A DNA stretch of 64,000 nucleotides, taken from Letharia columbiana (taxonomy: Eukaryota > Ascomycota > Lecanoromycetes > Lecanorales > Parmeliaceae). How positions within the stretch are numbered: position 1 is the stretch's first letter; every line of letters starts with the position of its first letter. The stretch lies in assembly GCF_014066305.1 (NCBI RefSeq), contig NW_023501060.1, positions 62,001 to 126,000 of the forward strand. The letters run 5' to 3'. The position numbers were made by a program, and so were the translations under genes. This document shows, one piece after another, positions 55,868 through 64,000 of this stretch. The notes below the pieces were generated by a model. It searched no databases and was not told the DNA's origin. It saw nothing but the letters and a program-made list of their open reading frames with translations.

Positions 55868-57323
55868 ATGCTCTACCACATCAACAGACTGGCTTGTTTG
55901 GCTACATCTCTAGCCCTACTTACTTTTGCAAATGCCCAATTTGTGACTACAAACGGGCTACAATTTGAGCTGAATGGGAAACCATACTCGTTTGCGGGTG
56001 CCAATTCATGGACTCGTAAGGCATTTCATGCCCGACCACAAGGCTCTACTGACTCGTCTTACAGTTGGTGCTACAGATCAAGGCTTCATCCCCGATGCCA
56101 TCAGAGCGGCTCAGAATATAGGATACACAGTGATCAGGTTGGGCTTCCAGACATTGGTACCAATTCCCCACTGACAAGCTTTTCAGGGTTGGAGCATGGA
56201 TCATGAAAGATCCGTCCAACAATCTTCTAGGGAGTTGGGGCAGCGATGGCGAAGTCTGGTACCAGTTGTGGGAGAACGGCCAGCCGAGTATCAACACAGG
56301 CGCCAACGGTCTAGCATTGTTAGATAGTGCTGTTCAACAGGCCGAGGCCGCTGGTATCCAGCTCATCATGTGCTTGATCAAGTGCGTCCTTTTGCCTGAG
56401 GGTTCGATACCGTCAAAGCTGACACTGTCACAGCGAGTGGCCAAACTATGGAGGTCAGATCGACTATGTCAACAACTTACTAGGTGATGGACAGTCGCAG
56501 GCAGAATTCTACACCAACCCAACCGTCGTCAACGCCTTCAAAAACTATGTGAGCGACATCGTGACAAGATATCAAGACTCTCCAGCAATTTTCGCATGGG
56601 AGCTTGCCAATGAGGTATGATATGTCTGGTCGTCCAACTTCTCCGCCACAGACTGACCAAATTCCAGGCTCGATGCGAAGAACCCGAGTGCAACGGCAGC
56701 CAAGTCCTGACCACTTGGGCCGACCAAATCAGCCAGTACATCAAATCCATCGACCCCAACCATCTGGTCACCTTTGGCGGGTACGGCTTCTTCAACGACG
56801 GGGCCGGAGCTCACAATTGGGATTTCAACTACGACGGCGCTTCCGGAGAAGATTTCGCCGCCATCCTTGACCTCCAGAACATCGACTTCGGCACCTTTCA
56901 TCTCTACACTGACGACAACGGGTAAGTCGTCTCCGTCCTTCGCCCCCCAACCCCCCTTTTGTGTTTGGCCATGTTCAAGCTAACAACCTCGCTCCTACCT
57001 ACTGCAGAGCCACCGGACCAGACTACGGCCTCCAATGGCTCAAAGATCACAATGACGCCTGCGCAGCAGCGAACAAACCCTGCGTTTTAGAAGAGCTCGG
57101 CGTGAACCGAAACAATCTCGACGTGCAAAGTGTCATGACGCAGTACCAAACGTACATTCTCTCCAGCGAAGCCGAAGCTATCCAAGGCAGTATGGACTGG
57201 TCGAGCTTCTATGTCGATGCAGCATGCCCCAGTCCCTCAGACCCGTACGCGATATGCGCTTCGGATCCGTTCTATGGTCAGGTTGTGACGGACTTTGCAC
57301 CGTCCATGGCGGCGAAGGCATGA
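55868..57323 (+). CDS. secreted GH5 mannan endo-1,4-beta-mannosidase
   Basis: Six exons: 55868..56015, 56065..56137, 56187..56381, 56434..56614, 56668..56921, 57008..57323; all phases fit, 388 residues. The signal peptide is MLYHINRLACLATSLALLTF ANA, then the beta/alpha barrel: PYSFAGANSWTL, GYTVIRVGAWI, GIQLIMCLIN, then EWPNYGGQIDYVNNLLGD. The acid/base E199 lies in AIFAWELANEARCEEPECNG, and the nucleophile in CVLEELGVNR (E312/E313). These motifs match fungal GH5 subfamily-7 type mannanases, which cut internal beta-1,4-mannosyl bonds of plant mannans outside the cell. No carbohydrate-binding module is attached. Intron density (five) is high compared with the neighbouring genes. Stop is at TGA 57321. 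Confidence 0.9.
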
Positions 57324-57787
57324 CGGCTGTACTGAACGATGTCATTCTTTGCGGTGGCGAGGAGAAGCCTGTCATTCGACTCCATGTACATATTTCCCCT
57401 TTTCTCTTCTTGCTCCTTCGATATGGTTACGACCCGCTGCTGAGCAGCGCGACGAAAATAATACTTACAGACCCGTTGCATCTTCGAACCTTGCTGCTTT
57501 ACCAACGACACTTCAGAACGCTGAATCAGATATCAAACGACTGTCGACGCAGCGCGTATATCGACATTCTCGCGCCTCACCGAGCGATGCCATGTCGCTG
57601 GGGAAGAAGTGCATTCAGCCACCAACACGCGGTCTACCCGTTTCTCAAGACGGTGACGCAAGAAAGCATTGGGCTCGGTGCCCGCATACGCCATTTCATC
57701 CTTTCCATCTCGCTTGCTTCTTCACATTCTTCAGCCCGTTTCCCAAACCCCGTGCCCCAACTGCATCCATTCCATCAAAACGCCTCA

Positions 57788-58555
57788 ATGCATCCCCTTC
57801 CCAAGCCAGCCATCATCTCCCTCCTAACCTCCCTCGTCACAGCCAGCGTCCAGAACGACTCCTCTCCCCCCGATCCGCTCCTCCTCCTCCCATCAAACTC
57901 CACCGCGACGCCACCAAACTCCTCACCCGCGGACCCACGGTACCCGTCCGCCACCTCCATCCCCGCAAACCCCACCGACAACACCACCCTCAACGCCTCC
58001 TCCCCGCGCGCCCCCAGAATCATCCGCTCCGGCCGCAACCTCCGCCTCGCCAGCTGCCTTCGCCGCCCACGACCGCATGGACGGCACCTCCGCGCCCAAA
58101 ACCTACGGGGAAGCGCGACCCCGACGCTCCCCGGGCTCGCCCGCTGGGACGCCAACCTCCCGCTCCGCATCCTCGGCCGTTCGTCCTCCCCCTCCTTCCC
58201 TTTCCCTTTCCCTTTCCCCTTTCCTTTCCCTTTCCCTTTCCCCCCCTTTCCCTTTCCTTTCCCCAACCGACTAACCCCCCCCCCCTCCCACGCAGCCGAC
58301 GCCCTCTGCGCGCTCGACATAACGCACTCGCCGCGGCGCCCCCTCCGACACCATCGCGCCCTCGCAGCCGAAAGTCGCACGCGCGGGCCCTCGTCGCCGT
58401 CTGCGCGCCCTCGCTCGGCGGCGTCGTCGGCGACCTCGCCGCGGGTGGCAAGCGCGGGGCCCGGGACGGCGCCGCCGTGGACGGGGTGCCGAGAGCTGGT
58501 GGACCACGATGCCGGCGCGGGGGGGAGCGGTTCGGGCCGGCGGGGGACGTGCTGA
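57788..58555 (+). CDS. possible secreted Ser/Pro/Thr-rich protein
   Basis: Starts MHPLPKPAIISLLTSLVTAS (signal-like), then a Ser/Pro/Asn/Thr-rich stretch with several N-x-S/T sites. The segment 58178..58292 looks like an intron (GTTCGT donor, CGACTAACC branch, CACGCAG acceptor) filled with CTTTCCC units. The following GC-rich part is open in all three + frames and in the minus strand, so I cannot decide the downstream frame; the end given is only one option. No family recognised. Confidence 0.3.
   Translation: MHPLPKPAIISLLTSLVTASVQNDSSPPDPLLLLPSNSTATPPNSSPADPRYPSATSIPANPTDNTTLNASSPRAPRIIRSGRNLRLASCLRRPRPHGRHLRAQNLRGSATPTLPGLARWDANLPLRILGRSSSPSFPFPFPFPFPFPFPFPPFPFPFPNRLTPPPSHAADALCALDITHSPRRPLRHHRALAAESRTRGPSSPSARPRSAASSATSPRVASAGPGTAPPWTGCRELVDHDAGAGGSGSGRRGTC
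58190..58263. repeat. (CTTTCCC)n pyrimidine repeat
   Basis: About ten units of CCTTT/CCC type, in the candidate intron. Confidence 0.9.
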
Positions 58556-58702
58556 GTCGGGTCGTGGTGCCGTGGAGGCGGAGGACGGGGGAGGGGAGGT
58601 GTGAGATTGTGGGTTTTGGGGGTTTTGGGATTTTTTTGTTGTTGGGGTTTTTTTTTGCTTCTTTCCCCCCTCTCTCGTTTGGGTTGGTGCGGGGATGGGG
58701 CG

Positions 58703-58965
58703 GAGGAGAAGGAGAAGAAGAAGAAGAAGAAGAAGAAGACGAAGAAGAAGAAGAATAAGACGAAAAAGACGAAGAAGCAAAAAGACGAAGAAGACGAAGA
58801 AGAAGAAGAAGAAGAAGAAGAAGAAGAAGAAGAAGAAGAAGAAGAAGAAGAAGAAGAAGAAGAAGAAGAAGAAGAAGAAGAAGAAGAAGAAGAAGAAGAA
58901 GAAGAAGAAGAAGAATGAGAAGAAGAAGAAGAAGAATAAGAAGAAGAAGAAGAAGAATAAGGAAT
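58703..58965. repeat. (GAA)n trinucleotide tract, about 260 bp
   Basis: Purine-only tract; the interior 58796..58915 is an uninterrupted run of 40 GAA/AGA units. Flanks carry interruptions (GAC, GCA, ATA, TGA). Confidence 0.97.
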
Positions 58966-59097
58966 AGCTAACAGTATCAATATATATCGCCCAGACAATC
59001 GCCACGCTATCCACGGTATCCGTGAGCGATTTTTCCAAACTGTGGGCGGCGTGGATACTCTATGCATCATCAAAACTCAAGCCATCACGTCCCCGCT

Positions 59098-59331
59098 TTT
59101 CCTTTTTCCTTTCCTTTCCTTTCCTTTCCTTTCCTTTCCTTTCCTTTCCTTTCCTTTCCTTTCTTTCTTTCCCCTTTCCTTTCCTTTCCTTTCCTCCCCT
59201 TCTTTCCTTTCCTTTCCTTTTCCTTTCCTTTCCTTTCCTTTTCCTTTCCTTTCCTTTCCTTTCCTTTCCTTTCCTCTCCTTTCCTTTCCTTTCCTTTCCT
59301 TTCCTTTCCTTTCCTTTCCTTTCCTTTCCTT
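59098..59331. repeat. (CCTTT)n pentanucleotide tract, about 230 bp
   Basis: Pyrimidine-only array of CCTTT with a few TTTCCCC and CTCCCC interruptions. All frames through it are open, giving false ORFs rich in Ser-Phe-Pro-Leu. Confidence 0.97.
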
Positions 59332-59792
59332 ATCCCCATTGCCTGTGTGTGGGCTTGTACGCTAATCGTGTCGTTGAGCTCCAGGATTTGGCACTCGGAG
59401 GCCGGGACGCTCAACGCATCATCGACTGGGGTTTTGGAAGAGCGGGATGGGACGGCGTCGTGATGGCGTGAGTGTTTGAGGAAGGGGGATCCATGACCGT
59501 GCGACAGGGGTTGGCTTCTTGTGGTTGTGTTTGGGAAAGGAAGGGTGATGGGGATGAGAGGAAGGGGGATGATTTCGAAGCGCACAGGTTGATACATGTA
59601 GTGAAGGCAATGGTATGCTCGTGGGAAGATCGCTATGATCGAGCGCTCAAAATCATATGCCTGGATGAGACCGACCAGATTCATGTTCGTTAAACCTATT
59701 CAATGCTTAATGTTATCATCCATGTCCAATACCATGCTCTCCGTATGCTCCAAGCGCCAAGCGGTCGCTTTGGATTTCCACCTCACATCACA
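59332..59792. other. intergenic, 3' flank
   Basis: Between the CCTTT tract and the end of the 873-residue protein; nothing recognised. Confidence 0.4.
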
Positions 59793-62414
59793 TCACCTCC
59801 ACCTCCCAGATTTGCTACCCACATTACTTCGTCCCTCCTCCTCTTCTTCTTCTTCTTCCTCCTCCACCGGCGCTGGTGTCCTCCTCTCCGTTCGCCTCTT
59901 GTGCCTCCTACGCCTGCTCGAACTGACGTTTGACGCCGAGTCATCAGGTGCGATTTCCGACATTCCATCGTCAATCCCATCGTCCGTCTCACTCTCCCAT
60001 GCCTTGTGCCCTTCAATGTTACTAGCCGGAGTGCCCATCATCGAATCTATATCGAAGATCCCCCTCCTTCTTTGGTTCGCTTGAGCGAGGCCTGCCCCGC
60101 GCTCCCGAAGAGCCTGACGGACAGCTTCGGCCTTGTAGTGTAGAGCTTCGAATGCGTGCTCAAGATGGTCCATCGAGGAAAAGATCTCGCGCTCGACTTC
60201 GGCCAGGACGGCAATTTCGGTTTCTTCGTCGAGAGCAACGGGGGCACCGGCAGTTGCAGGAGCGGGAGTTGGACCGCGAGAGAAAGGTGTGGGACCTCTG
60301 GAGGGCGGCATTGAAGGGGTGGTCATGCGAGGTGCTGGGTAGGAAGCTCGGGATGCACCGCGGGAAGGAGGTGGAGCAGGAGCAGTAGTGATGGGGTGAT
60401 CGTCGGCGCCGCTTCGGAGAAAGCCGTCGAAGCGGCCAGAAGTGAGAATGTCCCATTCAGGGTCACTGATGGCAGCTAGGGTGGCGAGGACGTTATGTAT
60501 GACTGGATTGTTCAAGAGGTACATTGCGGATTCGGGATCTCGTGGAGGTTTCGACAAGCGATAGAGACGTTGAATGGCAAGCCCAGTCTTCTGCGATAAC
60601 ACTGACTCGGGACTGGCTGATACTGCTTCTGTCGCAGATGGGGCTGTTGAAGGTGGTCTGCTTGGCTGCACTCCAGCCAAAGACGAGAAAATATGTCGTT
60701 GCTCGGGCTCTAGGCGAGTCAGCATAGCGAATGTCAATGTTTCATCGTCGACATCTTGGGGAGGACTAGATGGTTGTTGTGGTTGACTGTCAAGCCATCG
60801 GTCCACAGTCATCTTAGTCTTCTTTGACTGTCGAATGTAATGCTCTCGGAATTCGTCGGGAACATCCATATCCAACTTCTGCATTGGTGGAACGTGGTCA
60901 GCAGAAGAGATGCCCAGACCAGCTTGTGTAGAGTCCATCACGAAAGCAGGCCATTGTGGTAGTTCCTGCCTTCCGCATACGTACTCCAAGATTTCGCCCC
61001 AGCTAACACCTCGCTTGTCCTCAACTTCGGCCTCAGGGAGTGGGGACATCTGACATAACATGCATGTGCAGGTCTCCGATGAGATATCTCTTGCAAAGAC
61101 AGCCTCTAGCCGATCAAGGAGCCGACGAGCAACAGAGCGATATCCGGTAGCCACAGCTAAGGATCCACTGCGGGATATGACTTTGGTATAGTCCTCTAGT
61201 ATTTTGCTTAGAGGACCAAAGAACTTCTCGGCCTGCGCAGCTACTGTAGAAATTGGAAGGGGTGCCTGCGTAGGTAGCCCGGCACCTAGAAGACTTCTGG
61301 GCACACTTTGCGGCAAACCTCCATTTTGCATCAGATAGTCAACTCTTGGCATTGGGAGTTCAAGAGCTGGCGGGGGCGGTGGTGGCATTGGCGATTCTCC
61401 CAATGCACTCGCGATCCCATAATCGTTGAGCGTGGAGAGAGCAGGCGTTTCCTTCCGACTAGGCGGGAATCGCGGCTCCGCGAGTGTCGGCGTCCTAGGT
61501 GAGGAGTCGGGGTCGGTGGCTGGAGATGAATCACGTTCTGCGAGGGGCGTGATTGATCGTTGTACTTTCGTTTGATTTGGGGCGATTGATGTTGCGTCGG
61601 AGTTGTTGGTCGAGCCCTTGCTTATCTCGCTCTTGACGACTGATGACTGAGTGGACGATGCTGACCGACGGAGGCTCGTGGCTGATGCCGAGTCTTCGAC
61701 TGTCGCAACCTTTGGTCTGAGCTTCGAAGGTGTGTCAGGCTTTGAGGTCCTCGCAGACCTTGCAGGTTTGTCCTCCTCTTGTCCAGAATCCCGAATGCTG
61801 GTCCTTGATCTGGAAGGATGTGGTGACCGGTCCTTTTCTCGGTCACTGGCGCTTGATCCGGGTCGCCCAAGCTTCCTCTTCAAGTCATCCGCATGCTTTT
61901 GTAGATCTGTACCCTTACGCTCCTTCTTGACAGTGTCCCCCTTGACCTTCTCCATCGTGACCTTCTGATCCATCGTTGTCTCCGGCGGACTTGGAGGCGC
62001 CCGATGTGGAGGAGGCATGTTTGTAGTATCTTTGAGTTTCGCTTCACCTCCCGAACCCTTCCCTCGGTCCAGGTCGGTAGGATCTGGGGTATAGTAGCTC
62101 ATCCTGGGTTGGACAACATTTTCCCTGCTCCCAACCGCCTCCTTACTATGTGCCTTGGAGAATGATGGGTATGCTAAGCTTGTCTTACTTGCAAGGGCCG
62201 ACTCTGTTGTGGGGCGTTTATCCAATCCTGGTACCGGCATTGATGCTCTCCGTGGCTTGGGAGCTGGTGAGGTGTTGGTAGACCTGCGCTCTGGCGGGGT
62301 AGAAGCTTTGTCGCTTTTGCGGGTTGATCGTTTCGACTTGTGTCTCGACTTTTCCTTTGATCTCGGTGTATCTGGATCCCTCTCCCTTTCTTTGTCTCTT
62401 AGTTTCGAAGGCAT
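59793..62414 (-). CDS. large Ser/Pro-rich fungal protein of unknown function
   Basis: Single exon, 873 residues, continuous from MPSKLRDKERERDPDTPRS. The first 330 residues are disordered and basic (KEKSRHKSKRSTRKSDKAS, many SP/TP sites), likely nuclear. A conserved-looking core lies at about 390-560: FFGPLSKILEDYTKVISRSG, GYRSVARRLLDRLEAVFARD, a CTCMLCQ cysteine cluster, RGVSWGEILEYVCGRQELPQ, and DEFREHYIRQSKKTKMTVDRW. A second helical block follows: LSQKTGLAIQRLYRLSKPPR, PEWDILTSGRFDGFLRSGAD, and ALDEETEIAVLAEVEREIFS. The end has a coiled coil, a poly-Glu run of 11 and basic RRRRHKRR. I recall such proteins being labelled as 5-methylcytosine G/T-mismatch glycosylase-like in fungal genomes, but I see no glycosylase active-site motif and do not endorse that. 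Confidence 0.8.
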   Translation of the reverse strand: MPSKLRDKERERDPDTPRSKEKSRHKSKRSTRKSDKASTPPERRSTNTSPAPKPRRASMPVPGLDKRPTTESALASKTSLAYPSFSKAHSKEAVGSRENVVQPRMSYYTPDPTDLDRGKGSGGEAKLKDTTNMPPPHRAPPSPPETTMDQKVTMEKVKGDTVKKERKGTDLQKHADDLKRKLGRPGSSASDREKDRSPHPSRSRTSIRDSGQEEDKPARSARTSKPDTPSKLRPKVATVEDSASATSLRRSASSTQSSVVKSEISKGSTNNSDATSIAPNQTKVQRSITPLAERDSSPATDPDSSPRTPTLAEPRFPPSRKETPALSTLNDYGIASALGESPMPPPPPPALELPMPRVDYLMQNGGLPQSVPRSLLGAGLPTQAPLPISTVAAQAEKFFGPLSKILEDYTKVISRSGSLAVATGYRSVARRLLDRLEAVFARDISSETCTCMLCQMSPLPEAEVEDKRGVSWGEILEYVCGRQELPQWPAFVMDSTQAGLGISSADHVPPMQKLDMDVPDEFREHYIRQSKKTKMTVDRWLDSQPQQPSSPPQDVDDETLTFAMLTRLEPEQRHIFSSLAGVQPSRPPSTAPSATEAVSASPESVLSQKTGLAIQRLYRLSKPPRDPESAMYLLNNPVIHNVLATLAAISDPEWDILTSGRFDGFLRSGADDHPITTAPAPPPSRGASRASYPAPRMTTPSMPPSRGPTPFSRGPTPAPATAGAPVALDEETEIAVLAEVEREIFSSMDHLEHAFEALHYKAEAVRQALRERGAGLAQANQRRRGIFDIDSMMGTPASNIEGHKAWESETDDGIDDGMSEIAPDDSASNVSSSRRRRHKRRTERRTPAPVEEEEEEEEEEGRSNVGSKSGRWR

Positions 62415-63549
62415 AGTGAGAGATGGAGAGAGGTGCGAAGAATTGGACGATGGGCTAGTTAAGCTCTAGGGCGGGGTGGAATGGTGTCAGAATTGAGAGA
62501 GATATAGATGTGTGGTGGCGGATGCGGTTGGTTGCATTGTCTCACATATTTCTTGGCTGCTCAAGTAGGTGCTGCTGGCGGCGCATGGGAATGGGAAGAG
62601 GAACGAATGAGACGAGATATGCAGGTGGTTCCAAGAGGGCGAAGAGCCAGTGAATTTTGCACAGTCAATGGTTATAGGGTAGTATGAATAAATGTAGCAT
62701 GTAGCCAAAGGTCAGCCGATGGAAAGGATGGGTTCATGAGTTGCAGCTGTTACTGGACCAATCAAAGTCAAGTATTCTCGGTTGATGTTCTCGACTGTTG
62801 ACGGCCAGCTCATGGCGCTACTCGTAGGCTTGGCATTTAGCGTAAATCCCTGCCCTGCCCATCCGCTTTAGCGCTATGCACCTCCACCCAATCTCACCCA
62901 ACATCTCACACACACTCTCTTTTGTTTCTCTCTCTCTCTACTCCGTACTTATACATTGATCAATCTTCAATCACTGCTGTAGCAATTCATACCAAAGTAA
63001 GTCATGATGATTGAGGTCAAGTACTGTAATACAATACAATACAAGCAAAGACTGAGATGATTGCCGAAGTATCAAGCCATTAGCTCAGGGCAATATAGCT
63101 GAGCGGTTCATATCTACTACAGAGCCCGGGCAAGAATCGAAGCCGAGGATCGAGCCAGTCCAGAGCATTCAGCACAGACTCCAACAGAAAATGAGTCCGT
63201 GAAAGCCTGGCAATACAACATAGATAGACCATACACCATCATTTTCGCCAACAGTACGCTGTCTTGCGACATGAAGCGAAAAGCGAAAAGTCACGGAACT
63301 TCACTTTCCTCCGGATCATTGCGCATTGACACACAGCAGGCTCTGGAAAGCTGTAGTCACGAGTTCAAGCCCAAACTTCGTCATATCATGTCTTAGTATC
63401 ATGTCTTAACCTTTCCATAATAGCGGCATTTCCATTGAGCAGCAAGTCTCAGAATGAAACAATATCTTTAATCCGCATTTTTGAAATCATTCTTAGTTAA
63501 TCTGTACATGTTCAAACACATCTACCCTTTACCCCCCCCTTAACCCTCC
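62415..63549. other. intergenic, promoter of the 873-residue protein
   Basis: CT-rich stretch at 62914-62940 (CTCTCTTTTGTTTCTCTCTC). No gene or tRNA could be confirmed. Confidence 0.4.
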
Positions 63550-64000
63550 GTGCTACAACAACTGACAGCCGTACACCCGAAGCTCCCCTCCAAACACGAT
63601 GCGGCCGTCAAGTTCCTCCCCTCCGAAGCCAACAGCACCCGCAAGAACCCAGCGACTGATCTCAAAAGGTTCTCGATAAGCTACACGACACCACAGAGCT
63701 CCAGCATATCTCCCAAGCCCCCAAAATCGAACGACCGCAGAAAAACGTCAGCGACGCAGCCATGACCAAAGAGCACCGAGGCCCCAAATCGCTCCAAGTA
63801 GCCGAACCCAAGACCCTGCTCCACGCAGCCGGCCAGTCCGTGTCCGGCAACAAAGCAGAGCTGTTAGATCGTTGAATTGGAGTAGACGACGACGATTACT
63901 CCTCCATAGACGAAGATGGCAACCGACTCCCGTCCCGACATGACCCCCCAGTATCTCCCACCCACTCCGCACCATCCCCTTTGACGGCAAAGGACTCGAC
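63550..64000 (+). pseudogene. coding-like sequence at the right edge, frameshifted
   Basis: A Lys/Pro/Ser-rich frame (AVHPKLPSKHDAAVKFLPSE) shifts at an A4 run near 63664 into QKVLDKLHDTTELQHISQAP, then KNVSDAAMTKEHRGPKSLQV and LLHAAGQSVSGNKAELLDR, a TGA, and continues in frame with VDDDDYSSIDEDGNRLPS to the edge. The even composition suggests a former or multi-exon gene. Family unknown. Confidence 0.3.

Noticed and set aside
57775..59073. 432-codon minus frame and poly-Phe/poly-Glu frames through the GAA tract
   Set aside because: Produced by the GAA and CCTTT repeats, which are stop-free in several frames.
59022..59684. Ser-Phe-Pro-Leu or Lys-Gly-Arg frames of 100-200 codons
   Set aside because: Artefacts of the CCTTT pentanucleotide array.
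63080..63160. possible tRNA (TAGCTCAG and GGTTCATATC-like boxes)
   Set aside because: The two boxes are not at tRNA spacing, and no acceptor or anticodon stem can be paired.
1..64000. CRISPR arrays, bacterial operons, ribosome-binding sites
   Set aside because: The window is eukaryotic; no repeat-spacer structure or prokaryotic gene layout was seen.

Overview
The window is nuclear DNA of a filamentous ascomycete (Pezizomycotina). The evidence is short spliceosomal introns (about 45-130 bp, GTRNGY donors, CTRAC/CTGAC branch sites, YAG acceptors), fungal-lineage protein families (fungal NACHT receptors, HeLo-like domains, rhodopsin-like integral membrane proteins, YDR-type Myb proteins) and MITE-rich gene-poor stretches. 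A dothideomycete is my best guess, but that is inference only. All gene models below were spliced by hand from the sequence, so exon borders are predictions.

Layout. 1-3 kb: a NACHT-type NLR receptor (running off the left edge) divergent from a HeLo-like effector-type gene. 4-8 kb: a Myb-like protein and a C2H2 zinc-finger protein. 8.4-10.2 kb: an F-box/LRR gene split by a 631-bp Mutator-like MITE with a 9-bp target duplication. 11.4-16.8 kb: rhodopsin-like membrane protein, MDR oxidoreductase, FAD monooxygenase. 17.8-24.3 kb: a conserved gene split by a nested-MITE insertion bounded by 64-bp direct repeats, an AT-rich MITE, and relics of an O-methyltransferase and a lipocalin-like protein. 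25.3-27.9 kb: a PIF1 helicase whose first exon encodes an RNase H1-type hybrid-binding domain. 28-39 kb: a gene-poor relic zone with three copies of a dispersed C-rich repeat, a Ty3 chromodomain fragment, a DUF6604 relic, a 2OG-oxygenase-like relic and minisatellites.

From 39 kb the window becomes gene-dense: a HeLo-like/ankyrin protein carrying two odd internal duplications, a TPR-SET protein, a membrane-anchored double-psi barrel protein, the sdh2 iron-sulfur subunit of succinate dehydrogenase, a second TPR/SET-like protein, a 12-cysteine secreted protein, a secreted GH5 mannanase, a cluster of purine/pyrimidine tracts (CTTTCCC, GAA, CCTTT), and an 873-residue Ser/Pro-rich fungal protein. 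Most genes are single transcription units with unrelated functions. The one convincing functional pairing is the divergent NLR/HeLo-like pair at the left edge, where both proteins carry a similar short Gly/Asn/Ser motif, as in fungal amyloid-signalling NLR/effector pairs.
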